Assembly: GCA_945872365.1 (NCBI GenBank)
Contig: CAMBZJ010000027.1
Location: forward strand, 1 to 40,228
Direction: 5' to 3'
DNA: 40,228 nt
Source of the DNA: Klebsiella pneumoniae
Lineage (GTDB): Bacteria > Desulfobacterota > Binatia > UBA12015
Within the stretch, counting starts at the first letter, position 1. Each line of letters opens with the position of its first letter. The notes beneath the pieces were generated by a model. The model had not been told where the DNA came from. It did no database searches and saw nothing but the letters and a program-made list of their open reading frames with translations. A program made the position numbers and the translations under genes. Below, piece by piece: positions 9,672 through 18,034 of the stretch.

Positions 9672-11300
9672 ATGGTCGCGCTCCGGGATGTCGCCCCCTC
9701 GCCGGGAAGGATTGCGCGCCACGTCGCCGACGGCCACTGGCCGCACGAGGGGCCGGGCGACGCGCTCGACCGGCTGGCCGACGAGGCGCCCGGCCACGTG
9801 GCGTTCGTTGCCGGGGCGGAGCGCGTCACGGCCGGCTCGCTCGTGCGCCGCGTGGCCGCGGTCGCGGCGGGCCTGCGGCGGATCGGGATCGGGACGGGGG
9901 ACGTCGTCTCGTGGCAGCTCCCGAACTGGATCGAAGGCATCGCGCTGCACTTCGCGATCGACCGGGTGGGCGGCGTGTCGAATCCGATCCTGCCGATCTT
10001 CCGCGAGCGCGAGCTCGCGTTCGTCGCGCGGCAGGCCGGCACGCGGGCGCTATTCGTGCCGGGTGTGCTGCGCGGCTTCGACCACCGCGAGATGGCGCTC
10101 GCCGCGCGCGCGCGATGTCCGGACCTGGAACACGTCGTCGTCGTGCGGGCCGCGCCCGCAGGTGGACAGGTCGGTTTCGATGCGCTCTGCGCGGGAGCCG
10201 CCGACGACCGTCCACCGACGCCGCGCGGTCCGCACGACGTCTCCGCGCTCTTCTACACCTCCGGCACGACGGCCGACCCCAAGGGGGTCCTGCACACCCG
10301 ATCGACCCTCGGGCACTTCCTGCGGGTCCAGCAGGCGGCGCTCGGCGCCGACGGCGCGGCGGTGGGCATCCTCTGGTTCCCGCTCACCCACATCGGCGGC
10401 GTGTGCGCCTTCGGAACCGGGCCGGTCGCGGGGCGTACGCGCGCGGTGCTGCTCGAGCCGTTCGATCCGGAGCGCGCGCTCGAACTGATCGAGGCCGAGG
10501 GGGTGACCAGCGCCGGAGGTCCGACACCGGTGCTCCAGGCATTGCTCGGGGCGCGCGGCTTCGCGCCGGGCCGGGTCGCCAGCGTGCGCGTGGCCGGCCT
10601 CGGCGCGACCGACGTGCCTCCCGAACTGGTGCGCGAGGTCGGCCGCAGGCTCGGCGCCTTCGTGTATCGCTCCTATGGGATGACCGAGTGTCCGATGGCG
10701 ACCGCGGGTCGTCGCGGCGACCCTGCCGACGCCCTCTGCGGCACCGACGGTCGGCCGTCCCCCGGGGTCGAATTGCGCATCGTGGACGAGGCCGGCCGAC
10801 CGCTCGGCCCGGGGACGGAGGGGGAGGTCGAACTCTTCGGACCGCAACTTTTCGTCGGCTACGTCGACCCCTCCCTCGACCGGGATGCGTTGGCCGCCGA
10901 CGGCTTCCTGCGCACGGGCGACCTCGCCGTCCGCGACGAGGCCGGGTTCGTGCGGATCACCGGTCGCCGCAAGGACGTGATCCTGCGCAAGGGCGAGAAC
11001 CTGAGCGCGAAGGCGATCGAGGACGAATTGCACGAGCACCCGGCCGTCGCCGAGGCGGCCGTCGTGGGCGTACCCGACCCGATCTGCGGCGAGAGGGTCT
11101 GCGCCTGCATCGTGATGCGGCCGGGATTGGTTGTACCCGACCTGCGGACGCTCGGCGACTTCATGCGGGCCCGCGGCGTGATGGTGCAAAAGATCCCCGA
11201 GCAGCTAGAGATCCTCCCGGAATTGCCGCGCAACGCGACGGGCAAGGTGAAGAAGCAGGAACTGCGCGCTCGTCTCGCGGCCGGCGCGAAGGGCGCATGA
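9672..11300 (+). CDS. AMP-dependent acyl-CoA synthetase/ligase
   Basis: 542 aa, full length for the ANL superfamily. The phosphate-loop motif YTSGTTADPKGV is at about 195-206, then YGMTECP. The hinge is TGDLAVRDEAGFVRITGRRK, followed by GENLSAKAIEDEL, and the adenylation Lys is in NATGKVKK near the C-terminus. It should activate a carboxylic acid to acyl-AMP and then the CoA thioester. The overall look is of medium-chain or cyclohexanecarboxylate-type ligases, but the substrate is not certain. The start at 9672 follows AAGG; an in-frame ATG 90 bp upstream gives Pro/Gly-rich sequence unlike the family. The stop overlaps the next start (ATGA), so it is translationally linked to the histidine phosphatase. 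Confidence 0.9.
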   Translation: MVALRDVAPSPGRIARHVADGHWPHEGPGDALDRLADEAPGHVAFVAGAERVTAGSLVRRVAAVAAGLRRIGIGTGDVVSWQLPNWIEGIALHFAIDRVGGVSNPILPIFRERELAFVARQAGTRALFVPGVLRGFDHREMALAARARCPDLEHVVVVRAAPAGGQVGFDALCAGAADDRPPTPRGPHDVSALFYTSGTTADPKGVLHTRSTLGHFLRVQQAALGADGAAVGILWFPLTHIGGVCAFGTGPVAGRTRAVLLEPFDPERALELIEAEGVTSAGGPTPVLQALLGARGFAPGRVASVRVAGLGATDVPPELVREVGRRLGAFVYRSYGMTECPMATAGRRGDPADALCGTDGRPSPGVELRIVDEAGRPLGPGTEGEVELFGPQLFVGYVDPSLDRDALAADGFLRTGDLAVRDEAGFVRITGRRKDVILRKGENLSAKAIEDELHEHPAVAEAAVVGVPDPICGERVCACIVMRPGLVVPDLRTLGDFMRARGVMVQKIPEQLEILPELPRNATGKVKKQELRARLAAGAKGA

Positions 11301-12004
11301 GCGAGCTCGGGGAGGGCAGGCCGGTGGCATCGGGTTCGATCGACGGGAGCGGGTACGGGCGATTGATCCTCGTCCGCCATGGTGAGAGCGAGGGCAACGA
11401 GGCGCGCCAGTTCTCGGTGAGTCCCGACATCGGGCTGACCGAGCGCGGCGCCGAACAGGCCCGGGTCGCGGGGCGGCGGATCGCGGCTGAATTCCGCCCG
11501 TGCGCGATCGTCGCGAGCAGTTTCCGGCGAGCTCGTCTCACGGCGGAGCTGATCGCAGCCGAAGTCGGCTACGTTGGCCCGGTCGAGGTCGAGCCGGACC
11601 TGCGCGAGCGCTCGATCGGCGAACTCGCCGGCGCGCCCTACGACGCCATGCACCGCCACCCGACCTACCGCCACGACCGTTTCTGGGAGTGGCGCCCCGA
11701 GGGCGGGGAGTCGCTCGAGGACGTCGCGCAGCGCGCCGGACTAGTCCTCGAGCGCATCGCTCTGGCGCATCCCGCGCGCGACGTCGTCGTGGTGAGCCAC
11801 GGCGGAACGATGCTCGCGCTGTGTGCCCACGTCGAGCGCGGCTGGCTGCGCCCGCGAGTCGCCCGCAACTGCGAGGTGGTCGTGGTGCGCCATGCGCCCG
11901 GGCGCGGCTTCGAACTCCTCGACGACGCGACGCGGGCCGCCACGGTGCCCGCGGCCAGCCGCGCTGCCGACGCCGACGCCGACGCCGACGACGCGACCGG
12001 CTGA
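11297..12004 (+). CDS. Histidine phosphatase (phosphoglycerate-mutase-like) family protein
   Basis: 235 aa. The phosphate-accepting His is in LVRHGESEGN, the Glu region is RERSIGELAG, and the second His is in VVSHGGTMLAL. These are the hallmarks of the RHG branch (phosphatases, CobC/GpmB-like). The catalytic set looks complete. The start overlaps the ligase stop by 4 bp, and the kinase-like gene follows after 28 bp. A phosphatase between an acyl-CoA ligase and a small-molecule kinase may act on a phosphorylated intermediate of the same pathway; this is inference. The C-terminal tail is an Ala-Asp repeat encoded by a GACGCC microrepeat. Confidence 0.88.
   Translation: MSELGEGRPVASGSIDGSGYGRLILVRHGESEGNEARQFSVSPDIGLTERGAEQARVAGRRIAAEFRPCAIVASSFRRARLTAELIAAEVGYVGPVEVEPDLRERSIGELAGAPYDAMHRHPTYRHDRFWEWRPEGGESLEDVAQRAGLVLERIALAHPARDVVVVSHGGTMLALCAHVERGWLRPRVARNCEVVVVRHAPGRGFELLDDATRAATVPAASRAADADADADDATG
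11968..11990 (+). repeat. GACGCC hexanucleotide microrepeat
   Basis: Three to four near-perfect GACGCC units encode the Ala-Asp tail of the histidine phosphatase. It is a likely slippage-prone tract, in frame in any copy number. Confidence 0.7.
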
Positions 12005-12032
12005 GGCCGGTGCGTTGCGGGAGAACCCGACG

Positions 12033-13082
12033 ATGATCGACGCCGCCGCAGACGTGCGCGAGGACGAGCGACTCGACGAGACGCGCCTGCGCGACTGGCT
12101 CTCGCCGCGCCTCCCGGGACTCGGGGCGGACCTGGAGATCCGGCAGTTCCGCGGCGGGCATGCGAACCTCACCTACCTGCTGCGCAGCGGCGACGAGGAA
12201 TGGGTCCTGCGGCGCCCGCCGCTCGGCCCGGTCGCACCCAAGTCGCACGACATGGCGCGCGAGTTCCGCGCTCTCGCAGCACTCGCGCCCCTCTATCCGC
12301 CGGCGCCGCGCCCGGTCGTACTCTGCGAGGATCCGTCGGTCGTCGGCGCGGTCTTCTTCGTCATGGAACGACGCCGCGGCCTCGTCGTCCGCCACGATTG
12401 GCCCGGCGAACTCGGCGAAGATCCGGTCCTGCGTCGCCGCATGGGCGAGTCGCTCGTCGACGCGCTCGCCGACCTGCACCTCGTCGACGTCGCCCGTCCG
12501 GAGATCGCAGCACTCGGTCGGCCGCAGGGTTTCGTGCGCCGCCAGGTCGAGGGGTGGTGGGAGCGCTGGCAGCGGGCAAAGACCCGCGAGATTCCGGTCA
12601 TGGACGAATTGTGCCTGTGGCTCGATGCGCGGATGCCGGACTCGTCCGCGGTCGCCGTGTTGCACAACGACTGGAAACTCGACAACGCCATGTTCGCGCT
12701 CGAAGATCCCGGCCGCCTGCATGCCGTCTTCGATTGGGACATGGCGACGCTCGGGGATCCATTGGTCGATCTCGGCACCTTCCTCGGCTACTGGGCCGAG
12801 GCGGGCGACGACGCGCCGCGCGGGACCGGTTCCGCTGTGACCGCTCTCGGGGGCTTTCCGGCGCGTGCGGAACTCGCCGACCGCTACCGGGCGCGCACCG
12901 GCAGCGACCTGTCGGCCCTGCCCTGGTACGAGACCTTCGGCCTGTTCAAGACCGCAGTCGTGCTCGAGCAGATCTACGTCCGCTTCGTACGCGGACAGAC
13001 CAGGGACGATCGCTTCGCGGCCCTCGGGTCGATGGTTCCGCTGCTCGCCGAGGCGGCATGGAGGACGGCCGGGCGGCTCTAG
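12033..13082 (+). CDS. APH-family phosphotransferase (ACAD10/11 kinase-domain type)
   Basis: 349 aa. The protein-kinase-like APH fold shows the catalytic loop HNDWKLDN (H211, D213, N218) and the metal-binding FDWDMATLGDP (D234/D236). The N-terminal RQFRGGHANLTYLL, then WVLRRPP, is the nucleotide-binding loop typical of the ACAD10/11-associated kinases. In eukaryotes this domain is fused to an acyl-CoA dehydrogenase and phosphorylates 4-hydroxyacyl-CoA; here it stands alone. The neighbouring acyl-CoA ligase fits a similar role (inferred). Some relatives are annotated as aminoglycoside phosphotransferases, but resistance is unlikely. GGGAG lies about 10 nt before ATG 12033. Confidence 0.88.
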   Translation: MIDAAADVREDERLDETRLRDWLSPRLPGLGADLEIRQFRGGHANLTYLLRSGDEEWVLRRPPLGPVAPKSHDMAREFRALAALAPLYPPAPRPVVLCEDPSVVGAVFFVMERRRGLVVRHDWPGELGEDPVLRRRMGESLVDALADLHLVDVARPEIAALGRPQGFVRRQVEGWWERWQRAKTREIPVMDELCLWLDARMPDSSAVAVLHNDWKLDNAMFALEDPGRLHAVFDWDMATLGDPLVDLGTFLGYWAEAGDDAPRGTGSAVTALGGFPARAELADRYRARTGSDLSALPWYETFGLFKTAVVLEQIYVRFVRGQTRDDRFAALGSMVPLLAEAAWRTAGRL

Positions 13083-13165
13083 GCTCGGGCGGGAGGGTCG
13101 CGACCCGCCCGCGACCGGCGGTTCGCGCCGGCGGGGTTGGGGCGGCGTAGCGGGGGGCGGAATCG

Positions 13166-14449
13166 ATGCGCGACGCGGGCTCCTGGGACATTGCCATCGT
13201 CGGTGCGGGTGCGGCGGGACTTGCGACCGCGATCTTTGCCGGTCGCGCCGCGGCGGCGGCCGGGCGCACGCCGCGCATCGCGGTCGTCGACGGTGCGCAA
13301 AGCCTCGGCCGCAAGATCCTGGTCTCCGGCGGCGGCCGGTGCAACGTCACGCACGACGTCGTCGACGAGACCGCGTTCGCGGGAAGTTCGCCGGCGGCGA
13401 TCCGCAAGGTGCTCCGACGGTTCGACGTGCCGCAGACGATCGAGTTTTTTCGCGGGATCGGCGTCGACCTGGTGCGGGAGGACGGCGGCAAGCTCTTCCC
13501 GTCGACCGATCGCGCACGCACGGTGCTCGACGCGCTGCTCGGCGCCTCCCGCGAGGCGGGGATCCAACTCCTGCACCCCTTCCGGGTCGAGTCGATTGCC
13601 GCCGATCCGCAAGGCTTCGTCGCAAGCGGTCCCGAGGGGCAGATGCGCGCGCGTCGCCTGGTGCTCGCGACCGGTGGACGCAGCCTGCCGCAGACCGGCA
13701 GCGACGGGCTCGGCCTCGAACTCGCGCGGGGGGCGGGCCACCGCCTCGCCGAGCCGATCGTCCCGGCGCTGGTGCCGCTCGTGCTCGAAGCCGGTCATTT
13801 CCTGCGTATCCTCGCCGGGATCTCGGCCGATGCGCGCGTCGAGGTCCGCAGTGCAACCGGTCGACGCATCGCCGCGTTCGCAGGCCCCGTCCTGTGCACC
13901 CACTTCGGTCTCTCGGGGCCGGCGATCCTCGACGCGAGTCGCCACCTGCTGGTCGCGCGCGGCTGCGGAGAGATGGCGCGACTCGCGATCGACTGGCTTC
14001 CGGCGCGTCCGGTCGAAGCATGGGAGGCGGAACTTCTCGCGCGGCCCCGGCTCGGGCCGGGGCGCTTCCTGCGCGAGGCCGGGCTCGCCCAGCGACTTGC
14101 CGACGCCCTCTGTCGTCACGCCGGTCTCGACCCGGCGCGCCCGATGCACGAGTTGTCGCGCGAGCGTCGGCGCGCGCTGCTCGCGGCGACCACCGACCTC
14201 GACGTGCCGGTGACCGGTGATCGTGGCTTCGTTCACGCCGAGGTGACCGCCGGCGGCGTCCCGCTTTCCGAGATCCGGCTGGACACCATGGAGTCGCGCC
14301 GTTGCCCGGGCCTCCACCTGGTCGGCGAGATCTGCGACGTGGACGGGCGCATCGGCGGATATAACTTTCAGTGGGCCTGGGCGAGTGGCCGGGTCGCCGG
14401 CGCGGCGCTGGGGAAGTCGGTGGAAGCGGGAGCGGAGGGCGGGCGATGA
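13166..14449 (+). CDS. HI0933/BaiN-like NAD(P)/FAD-dependent oxidoreductase
   Basis: 427 aa. The dinucleotide-binding motif is VGAGAAGLA (12-20), followed by the family signature LGRKILVSGGGRCNVT, LATGGRSLPQTGSDG, and the C-terminal GEICDVDGRIGGYNFQWAWA, which closes the FAD site. This matches the HI0933-like (YhiN/BaiN) flavoproteins. The physiological reaction is unknown for most members; BaiN from gut clostridia reduces bile-acid dehydro-intermediates. GGGGGGCGG precedes ATG 13166. It is co-directional with the kinase (83-bp gap) and the GNAT gene (46 bp). Confidence 0.92.
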   Translation: MRDAGSWDIAIVGAGAAGLATAIFAGRAAAAAGRTPRIAVVDGAQSLGRKILVSGGGRCNVTHDVVDETAFAGSSPAAIRKVLRRFDVPQTIEFFRGIGVDLVREDGGKLFPSTDRARTVLDALLGASREAGIQLLHPFRVESIAADPQGFVASGPEGQMRARRLVLATGGRSLPQTGSDGLGLELARGAGHRLAEPIVPALVPLVLEAGHFLRILAGISADARVEVRSATGRRIAAFAGPVLCTHFGLSGPAILDASRHLLVARGCGEMARLAIDWLPARPVEAWEAELLARPRLGPGRFLREAGLAQRLADALCRHAGLDPARPMHELSRERRRALLAATTDLDVPVTGDRGFVHAEVTAGGVPLSEIRLDTMESRRCPGLHLVGEICDVDGRIGGYNFQWAWASGRVAGAALGKSVEAGAEGGR

Positions 14450-14495
14450 CGCGCCTCGTCGGGCGTCTCGTGCCGCGTTGTGCGAGGCTCGCCCC

Positions 14496-15044
14496 ATGGC
14501 GCAAGCAGCAGCGATCCGGACCGCGGTACCCGCGGATACCGGGGATCTGGGCCGACTCGGCGCGGCACTCGTAAGACAGCACCACGAGTTCGACGCGCAG
14601 CGCTTCCTCGCACCGGGCCCGGACGTCGAGAGCGGCTACGGGCGGTTCCTCGTCTCGCAGATCGACGCCGCGGACTCCGTCGTGCTCGTCGCCGAGCGCG
14701 CGGGGCGCATCGTCGGCTACGCCTATGCGGCGATCGAGCCGCGTTCCTGGAAGGATCTGCGCGATGCGGCTGGCTGGATCCACGACGTCGTGGTCGTCGA
14801 GGGCGAGCGTCGCCGTGGCACCGGGCGCGCCCTGGTCGAGGCGGCAGCCCGCTGGATGGAAGACCGCGGGGCCCCGCGGGTGATGCTTTCGACGGCGGCC
14901 CGCAACGAGAACGCCCAGGCCGCTTTTTCAGCGCTGGGCTTCCGGCGCACCATGATCGAGATGACGCGCGAGAGGCAGGTCCCGCTACCCGCGACGAGCA
15001 TGGCCGAAGCACGGGGTCGCGGGCGACGGCCCACGGGCGATTGA
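14496..15044 (+). CDS. GNAT family N-acetyltransferase
   Basis: 182 aa. Motif A is VVVVEGERRRGTGRALVEAA, with the acetyl-CoA pyrophosphate loop R-R-G-T-G, and motif B is NENAQAAFSALGFRRTMIEM. The N-terminal AAIRTAVPADTGDL is a typical GNAT first strand and helix. The acceptor substrate is unknown. The start at 14496 was chosen because the longer frame upstream is Arg-rich and overlaps the flavoprotein gene. The last 20 residues are low complexity. Confidence 0.87.
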   Translation: MAQAAAIRTAVPADTGDLGRLGAALVRQHHEFDAQRFLAPGPDVESGYGRFLVSQIDAADSVVLVAERAGRIVGYAYAAIEPRSWKDLRDAAGWIHDVVVVEGERRRGTGRALVEAAARWMEDRGAPRVMLSTAARNENAQAAFSALGFRRTMIEMTRERQVPLPATSMAEARGRGRRPTGD

Positions 15045-15082
15045 CGACGCTCGGCCGGACCGGCAAGGCTCTGGGGAACCTC

Positions 15083-16024
15083 ATGGCGCAGCCGGATCAG
15101 GTGCGCCCCGCTCGGATCTCGGTGATCATCCCGGTCCTCGACGGGGCCGGGACCCTCGGGCGATGTCTCGAGGCACTCGAGCGCGAGGCCCTGCCTTCCG
15201 AACGCTTCGAGATCCTCGTCGTCGACAACGGATCGCGCGACGGGTCCGTCGCAATCGCCCGTGCCCACTCCAGGGTGAAACTGCTCGAGGAGCCGCGCCC
15301 GGGCGCCTATGCGGCCCGCAACCGCGGCCTTGCGGAGAGCCGGGGCGAGATCGTCGCCTTCCTCGATCCCGATTGCGAAGTGCAGCCGGGCTGGCTTCGA
15401 CGGATCGAGGAGAGTTTCGCCGACCCGGGGACGCAACTGGTCTGCGGCAGTCGGCTGCCCATCGACGACTCGCCGCTGCTCGGGTCGCTGATGGACTACG
15501 AGGTCGCCAAGGATGCGCGGGTGATCGGGGGCGACGACGAGGCCGCGATCTACGGATTCACCTGCAACATGGCGGTGCGCCGGGAGGTCTTCGAGAGACT
15601 GGGGGGCTTCGTCGATCTCAAGCGCGGCGCCGACACGCTCTTCGCGCGCGAGGTGGCGCGGGAGTTCTCCTGCCGCTCGATCCGGTTCGACCCCGGGATG
15701 GCGATCGTGAACCTCGAGATGGACGGCCCCCTCGTCTACTGGAAAAAGGTGTTCCTCTACGGCTATCACCGCCGCCGCAACAACCGGATCCTCCCGTCGC
15801 GGCCGCTGGGAAACGCCGAGCGCCTCGAGATCTACCGGGGCGTCGTCCGCGACAAGCGCTACTCCCCGGCGCGTGCGGCGCTGCTGCTCGCGGGGCTCGC
15901 GATCGGAGCCGTCTGCTGGCGCGCGGGCTACGTCGCCGCGGCGTTGCGCCGTGACGACCTGGCCGTGAGTCGCCCGACGAGCGGGCCCGGCGCATCCCCG
16001 GCCGGCCGGCTGCCGTCGGCCTGA
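15083..16024 (+). CDS. Family 2 glycosyltransferase
   Basis: 313 aa, GT-A fold. ISVIIPVLDGAGTL begins the nucleotide-sugar domain, VVDNGSRDGS follows, and the metal-binding DxD is DPD (residues 95-97 in FLDPDCE). GAYAARNRGL is typical of GT2. A hydrophobic helix near residues 265-290 and a basic stretch suggest membrane association. It probably makes a cell-surface glycan or glycolipid; donor and acceptor are unknown. GGGGAA lies before ATG 15083. The last codons include one copy of a 19-bp direct repeat whose second copy lies 46 bp downstream. Confidence 0.9.
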   Translation: MAQPDQVRPARISVIIPVLDGAGTLGRCLEALEREALPSERFEILVVDNGSRDGSVAIARAHSRVKLLEEPRPGAYAARNRGLAESRGEIVAFLDPDCEVQPGWLRRIEESFADPGTQLVCGSRLPIDDSPLLGSLMDYEVAKDARVIGGDDEAAIYGFTCNMAVRREVFERLGGFVDLKRGADTLFAREVAREFSCRSIRFDPGMAIVNLEMDGPLVYWKKVFLYGYHRRRNNRILPSRPLGNAERLEIYRGVVRDKRYSPARAALLLAGLAIGAVCWRAGYVAAALRRDDLAVSRPTSGPGASPAGRLPSA

Positions 16025-16049
16025 ATTCGCGCCCGGCGCATCCCCGGCC
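15985..16049. repeat. 19-bp direct repeat, two copies
   Basis: Identical 19-mers starting GCCCGGCGCATCCCC occur at 15985-16003 (inside the GT2 3' end) and 16031-16049 (end of the K+-channel relic). The 46-bp period suggests a local duplication at the GT2/channel junction. Confidence 0.75.
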
Positions 16050-16390
16050 TAGGTCGGTTTCTCCTGCGGGAGCGGCTTACCGCAGCGCCCGCAGAAGCGG
16101 GCGGCCGGGTCGGAGGTCGGATGGGTGCAGGCCGCGCAGCTGCGAAGGCGCTCGAGGGCGCGCACCTCGACCATCTCGGCCGTGACGATGCCGGTCGGGA
16201 CGGCGATGATTCCGTAGCCGGCGATCATGAGCATGGAGGCAAGCGCGCGGCCGGCCGTGGTGTGCGGGGCGATGCCCCTGTAGCCCACGGTGGTCAGCGT
16301 GACGACCGCCCAGTAGACGGCGGTCGGGATGCTGGTGAAGCCGTTTTCGGGCCCCTCGATCAGGTACCCGCCAGGGCGTGGAGTGCGGGC
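16049..16390 (-). pseudogene. 3' fragment of a voltage-gated-type K+ channel
   Basis: Translation gives [20 protein letters not shown], then a pore region, the S6 helix [17 protein letters not shown] and a C-terminal zinc ribbon (CAAC, 12 residues, CGRC). This is the P-loop to C-terminus of a bacterial Kv/KvAP-like channel. The selectivity filter reads T-V-G-Y-R-G where the family has T-V-G-Y-G-D, a change reachable by two transitions. The S1-S5 part is missing: upstream in the same frame is only a short unrelated stretch and then the stop codon of the Ca2+/H+ antiporter at 16433. The remaining frame may still be translated from GTG 16288 but could not form a K+ pore. Confidence 0.8.
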
Positions 16391-16432
16391 GATCGGCTCC
16401 CTCGACGGTGCTCGCGTCCGGCAACTTCGGGT

Positions 16433-17560
16433 TCACGGCAGGAAGTAGAAGGCGATCCCGAGGATCAGGTAGACGGCGATCAGCTGGACGCCTTCGAGCC
16501 AGTGCGATTCCCCGTCGGCCGAGATGAGCGCGAGGATCGCCACCGCGATCGCAACCGAGACCACCTCGAAGGTCGAGAAGCGCAGGTCCATGGGCTTGCC
16601 CATGAAGTAACTCGCGAAGACCAGGACCGGCGCGACGAAGAGCGCAATCTGGATGCTCGAACCGACCGCGATGTTCATCGCGAGATCCATCTTGTCCTTC
16701 ATGGCGACGAGGACCGCGGTGCTGTGCTCGGCCGCGTTGCCGATGATCGCGACCAGGATGACGCCGACGAAGACCTCGGTCATGCCGAAGCGATGCGCGG
16801 CCTCCTGGACGGAACCGACGAGGAACTCGCTCATGACGGCCACGAGCGCGGTCGCGACGAGCAGCACGAGCGCGGGTCGCAGGTGGCTTCGTCCGGCGCC
16901 TGGCGCGGCGCCGGAGCCCGGGTGGCCGCCCAGCCCCTCGTCGCCCTCGAGCCACTCCTCGAAGGGGCCCTGGCCGGCGTAGAGGTGTCGGTGGGTGCGG
17001 AGCGAGAACGCAAGGCTCAGCAGGTAGACGATGAACAGGACGATCGCGATTTCCAGGCTCAAGGCCTGCTCCCGCACCTCGGGGTGTCCGCGGGTGATCA
17101 CGTGGAAGATCGCCGGCACCACCAGCCCCACGACCGAGAGGGCGAGCAGCGTCGCGCCGGCGCTCGCCGCGACCCGGTTGAACTTCTGCCGCTCGTGCTT
17201 GGCCCCGCCAGCGAGGGCGGCGACGCCGAGCACGAGCAGGATGTTGCCGATGATCGACCCGGTGAGCGATGCCTTCACCATGTCGTGCAGCCCGGCCCGC
17301 AGGGCGGCCAGCGCGATGATGAGTTCGGCGGCGTTGCCGAAGGTCGCGTTCAGGAGCCCGCCCACGCCCGCACCGAGTCCCTCGGAGATGTCCTCGGTCG
17401 CGCGGCCCATCCAGCCCGCAAGCGGCACGATGGCGATCGCCGACGCCGCGAAGACCCAGACCGGGTCGGCGTGACTCGTCTCGAGCGCGACCGCGATCGG
17501 GACGAAGGCGAGCAGCGCGTCGATGGCGCGAAATTCGAGTCCTGCGATCTCGAGGGGCAT
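16433..17560 (-). CDS. cax: Ca2+/H+ antiporter, CaCA superfamily (CAX type)
   Basis: 375 aa and hydrophobic with about 11 membrane helices. Two inverted alpha repeats are clear: [16 protein letters not shown] (GNAAE at 75-79) and [17 protein letters not shown] (GNAAE at 274-278), whose Glu residues bind the cation. A short acidic loop ([12 protein letters not shown], about 201-212) joins the halves, as in CAX exchangers. The protein should export Ca2+ against proton uptake at the inner membrane. ATG 17560 follows GAGGAAAC. A K+-channel relic follows it directly in the same frame. Confidence 0.93.
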   Translation of the reverse strand: MPLEIAGLEFRAIDALLAFVPIAVALETSHADPVWVFAASAIAIVPLAGWMGRATEDISEGLGAGVGGLLNATFGNAAELIIALAALRAGLHDMVKASLTGSIIGNILLVLGVAALAGGAKHERQKFNRVAASAGATLLALSVVGLVVPAIFHVITRGHPEVREQALSLEIAIVLFIVYLLSLAFSLRTHRHLYAGQGPFEEWLEGDEGLGGHPGSGAAPGAGRSHLRPALVLLVATALVAVMSEFLVGSVQEAAHRFGMTEVFVGVILVAIIGNAAEHSTAVLVAMKDKMDLAMNIAVGSSIQIALFVAPVLVFASYFMGKPMDLRFSTFEVVSVAIAVAILALISADGESHWLEGVQLIAVYLILGIAFYFLP

Positions 17561-18034
17561 CGGGTGTTTCCTCGGCTTCTTCGTATCAGGAAGCGGGAGC
17601 GCCGGCTCTGCCGGCCCCGGCGAGTGCCGTCGCCGCGGGTGTGCTCCATCAGGGGGACCGTATCCTGCCGGCGGCCGCTCTGCCTCCAGACGATCCGCGA
17701 GGGGAAGCGCCGGCGCGGGGCCCCTGTGCCGGCGGTCGCGGCGAAGAATGCGATGGCACCCGCAAGCCCGGCCGTCGGACTGAAGCCAACGGCGGGAAAG
17801 GGCACGACGTCGGCGAGATCGATCGGCAGGCCGGTGAGTCCGAGTTGGCGCAGGGGGGCGAGGGCCGCGTTGGCAAGCCGCTGTGCGAAGGGCAGGTGGT
17901 CGAGCCGCATCACGGCGCCCGCGCCCCGCCGTCGTCAAGCCCGGGCCTTCCAGCCCTCCGACGCCGCCTGCTATGAGGCGTGCTTCGACGGAATCGGGCG
18001 CCGCTCTCGCGGCCGGCGTGCGACGGGGGTGGCG
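17561..18034. other. 474-bp gap with no confident gene
   Basis: This divergent spacer lies between cax and the dehydrogenase. On the minus strand from ATG 17910 a frame starts [19 protein letters not shown], continues with [15 protein letters not shown] and a short Ala/Gly/Phe-rich hydrophobic run, then becomes Arg-rich and enters cax in the wrong frame. The first 75 residues look more protein-like than the rest, but I do not recognise a family. It may be a 5' gene fragment. Confidence 0.4.

Noticed and set aside
12033-13082. Calling the phosphotransferase an antibiotic-resistance gene
   Set aside because: Its N-terminal motif and context fit the ACAD10/11-type kinase family, not aminoglycoside kinases.
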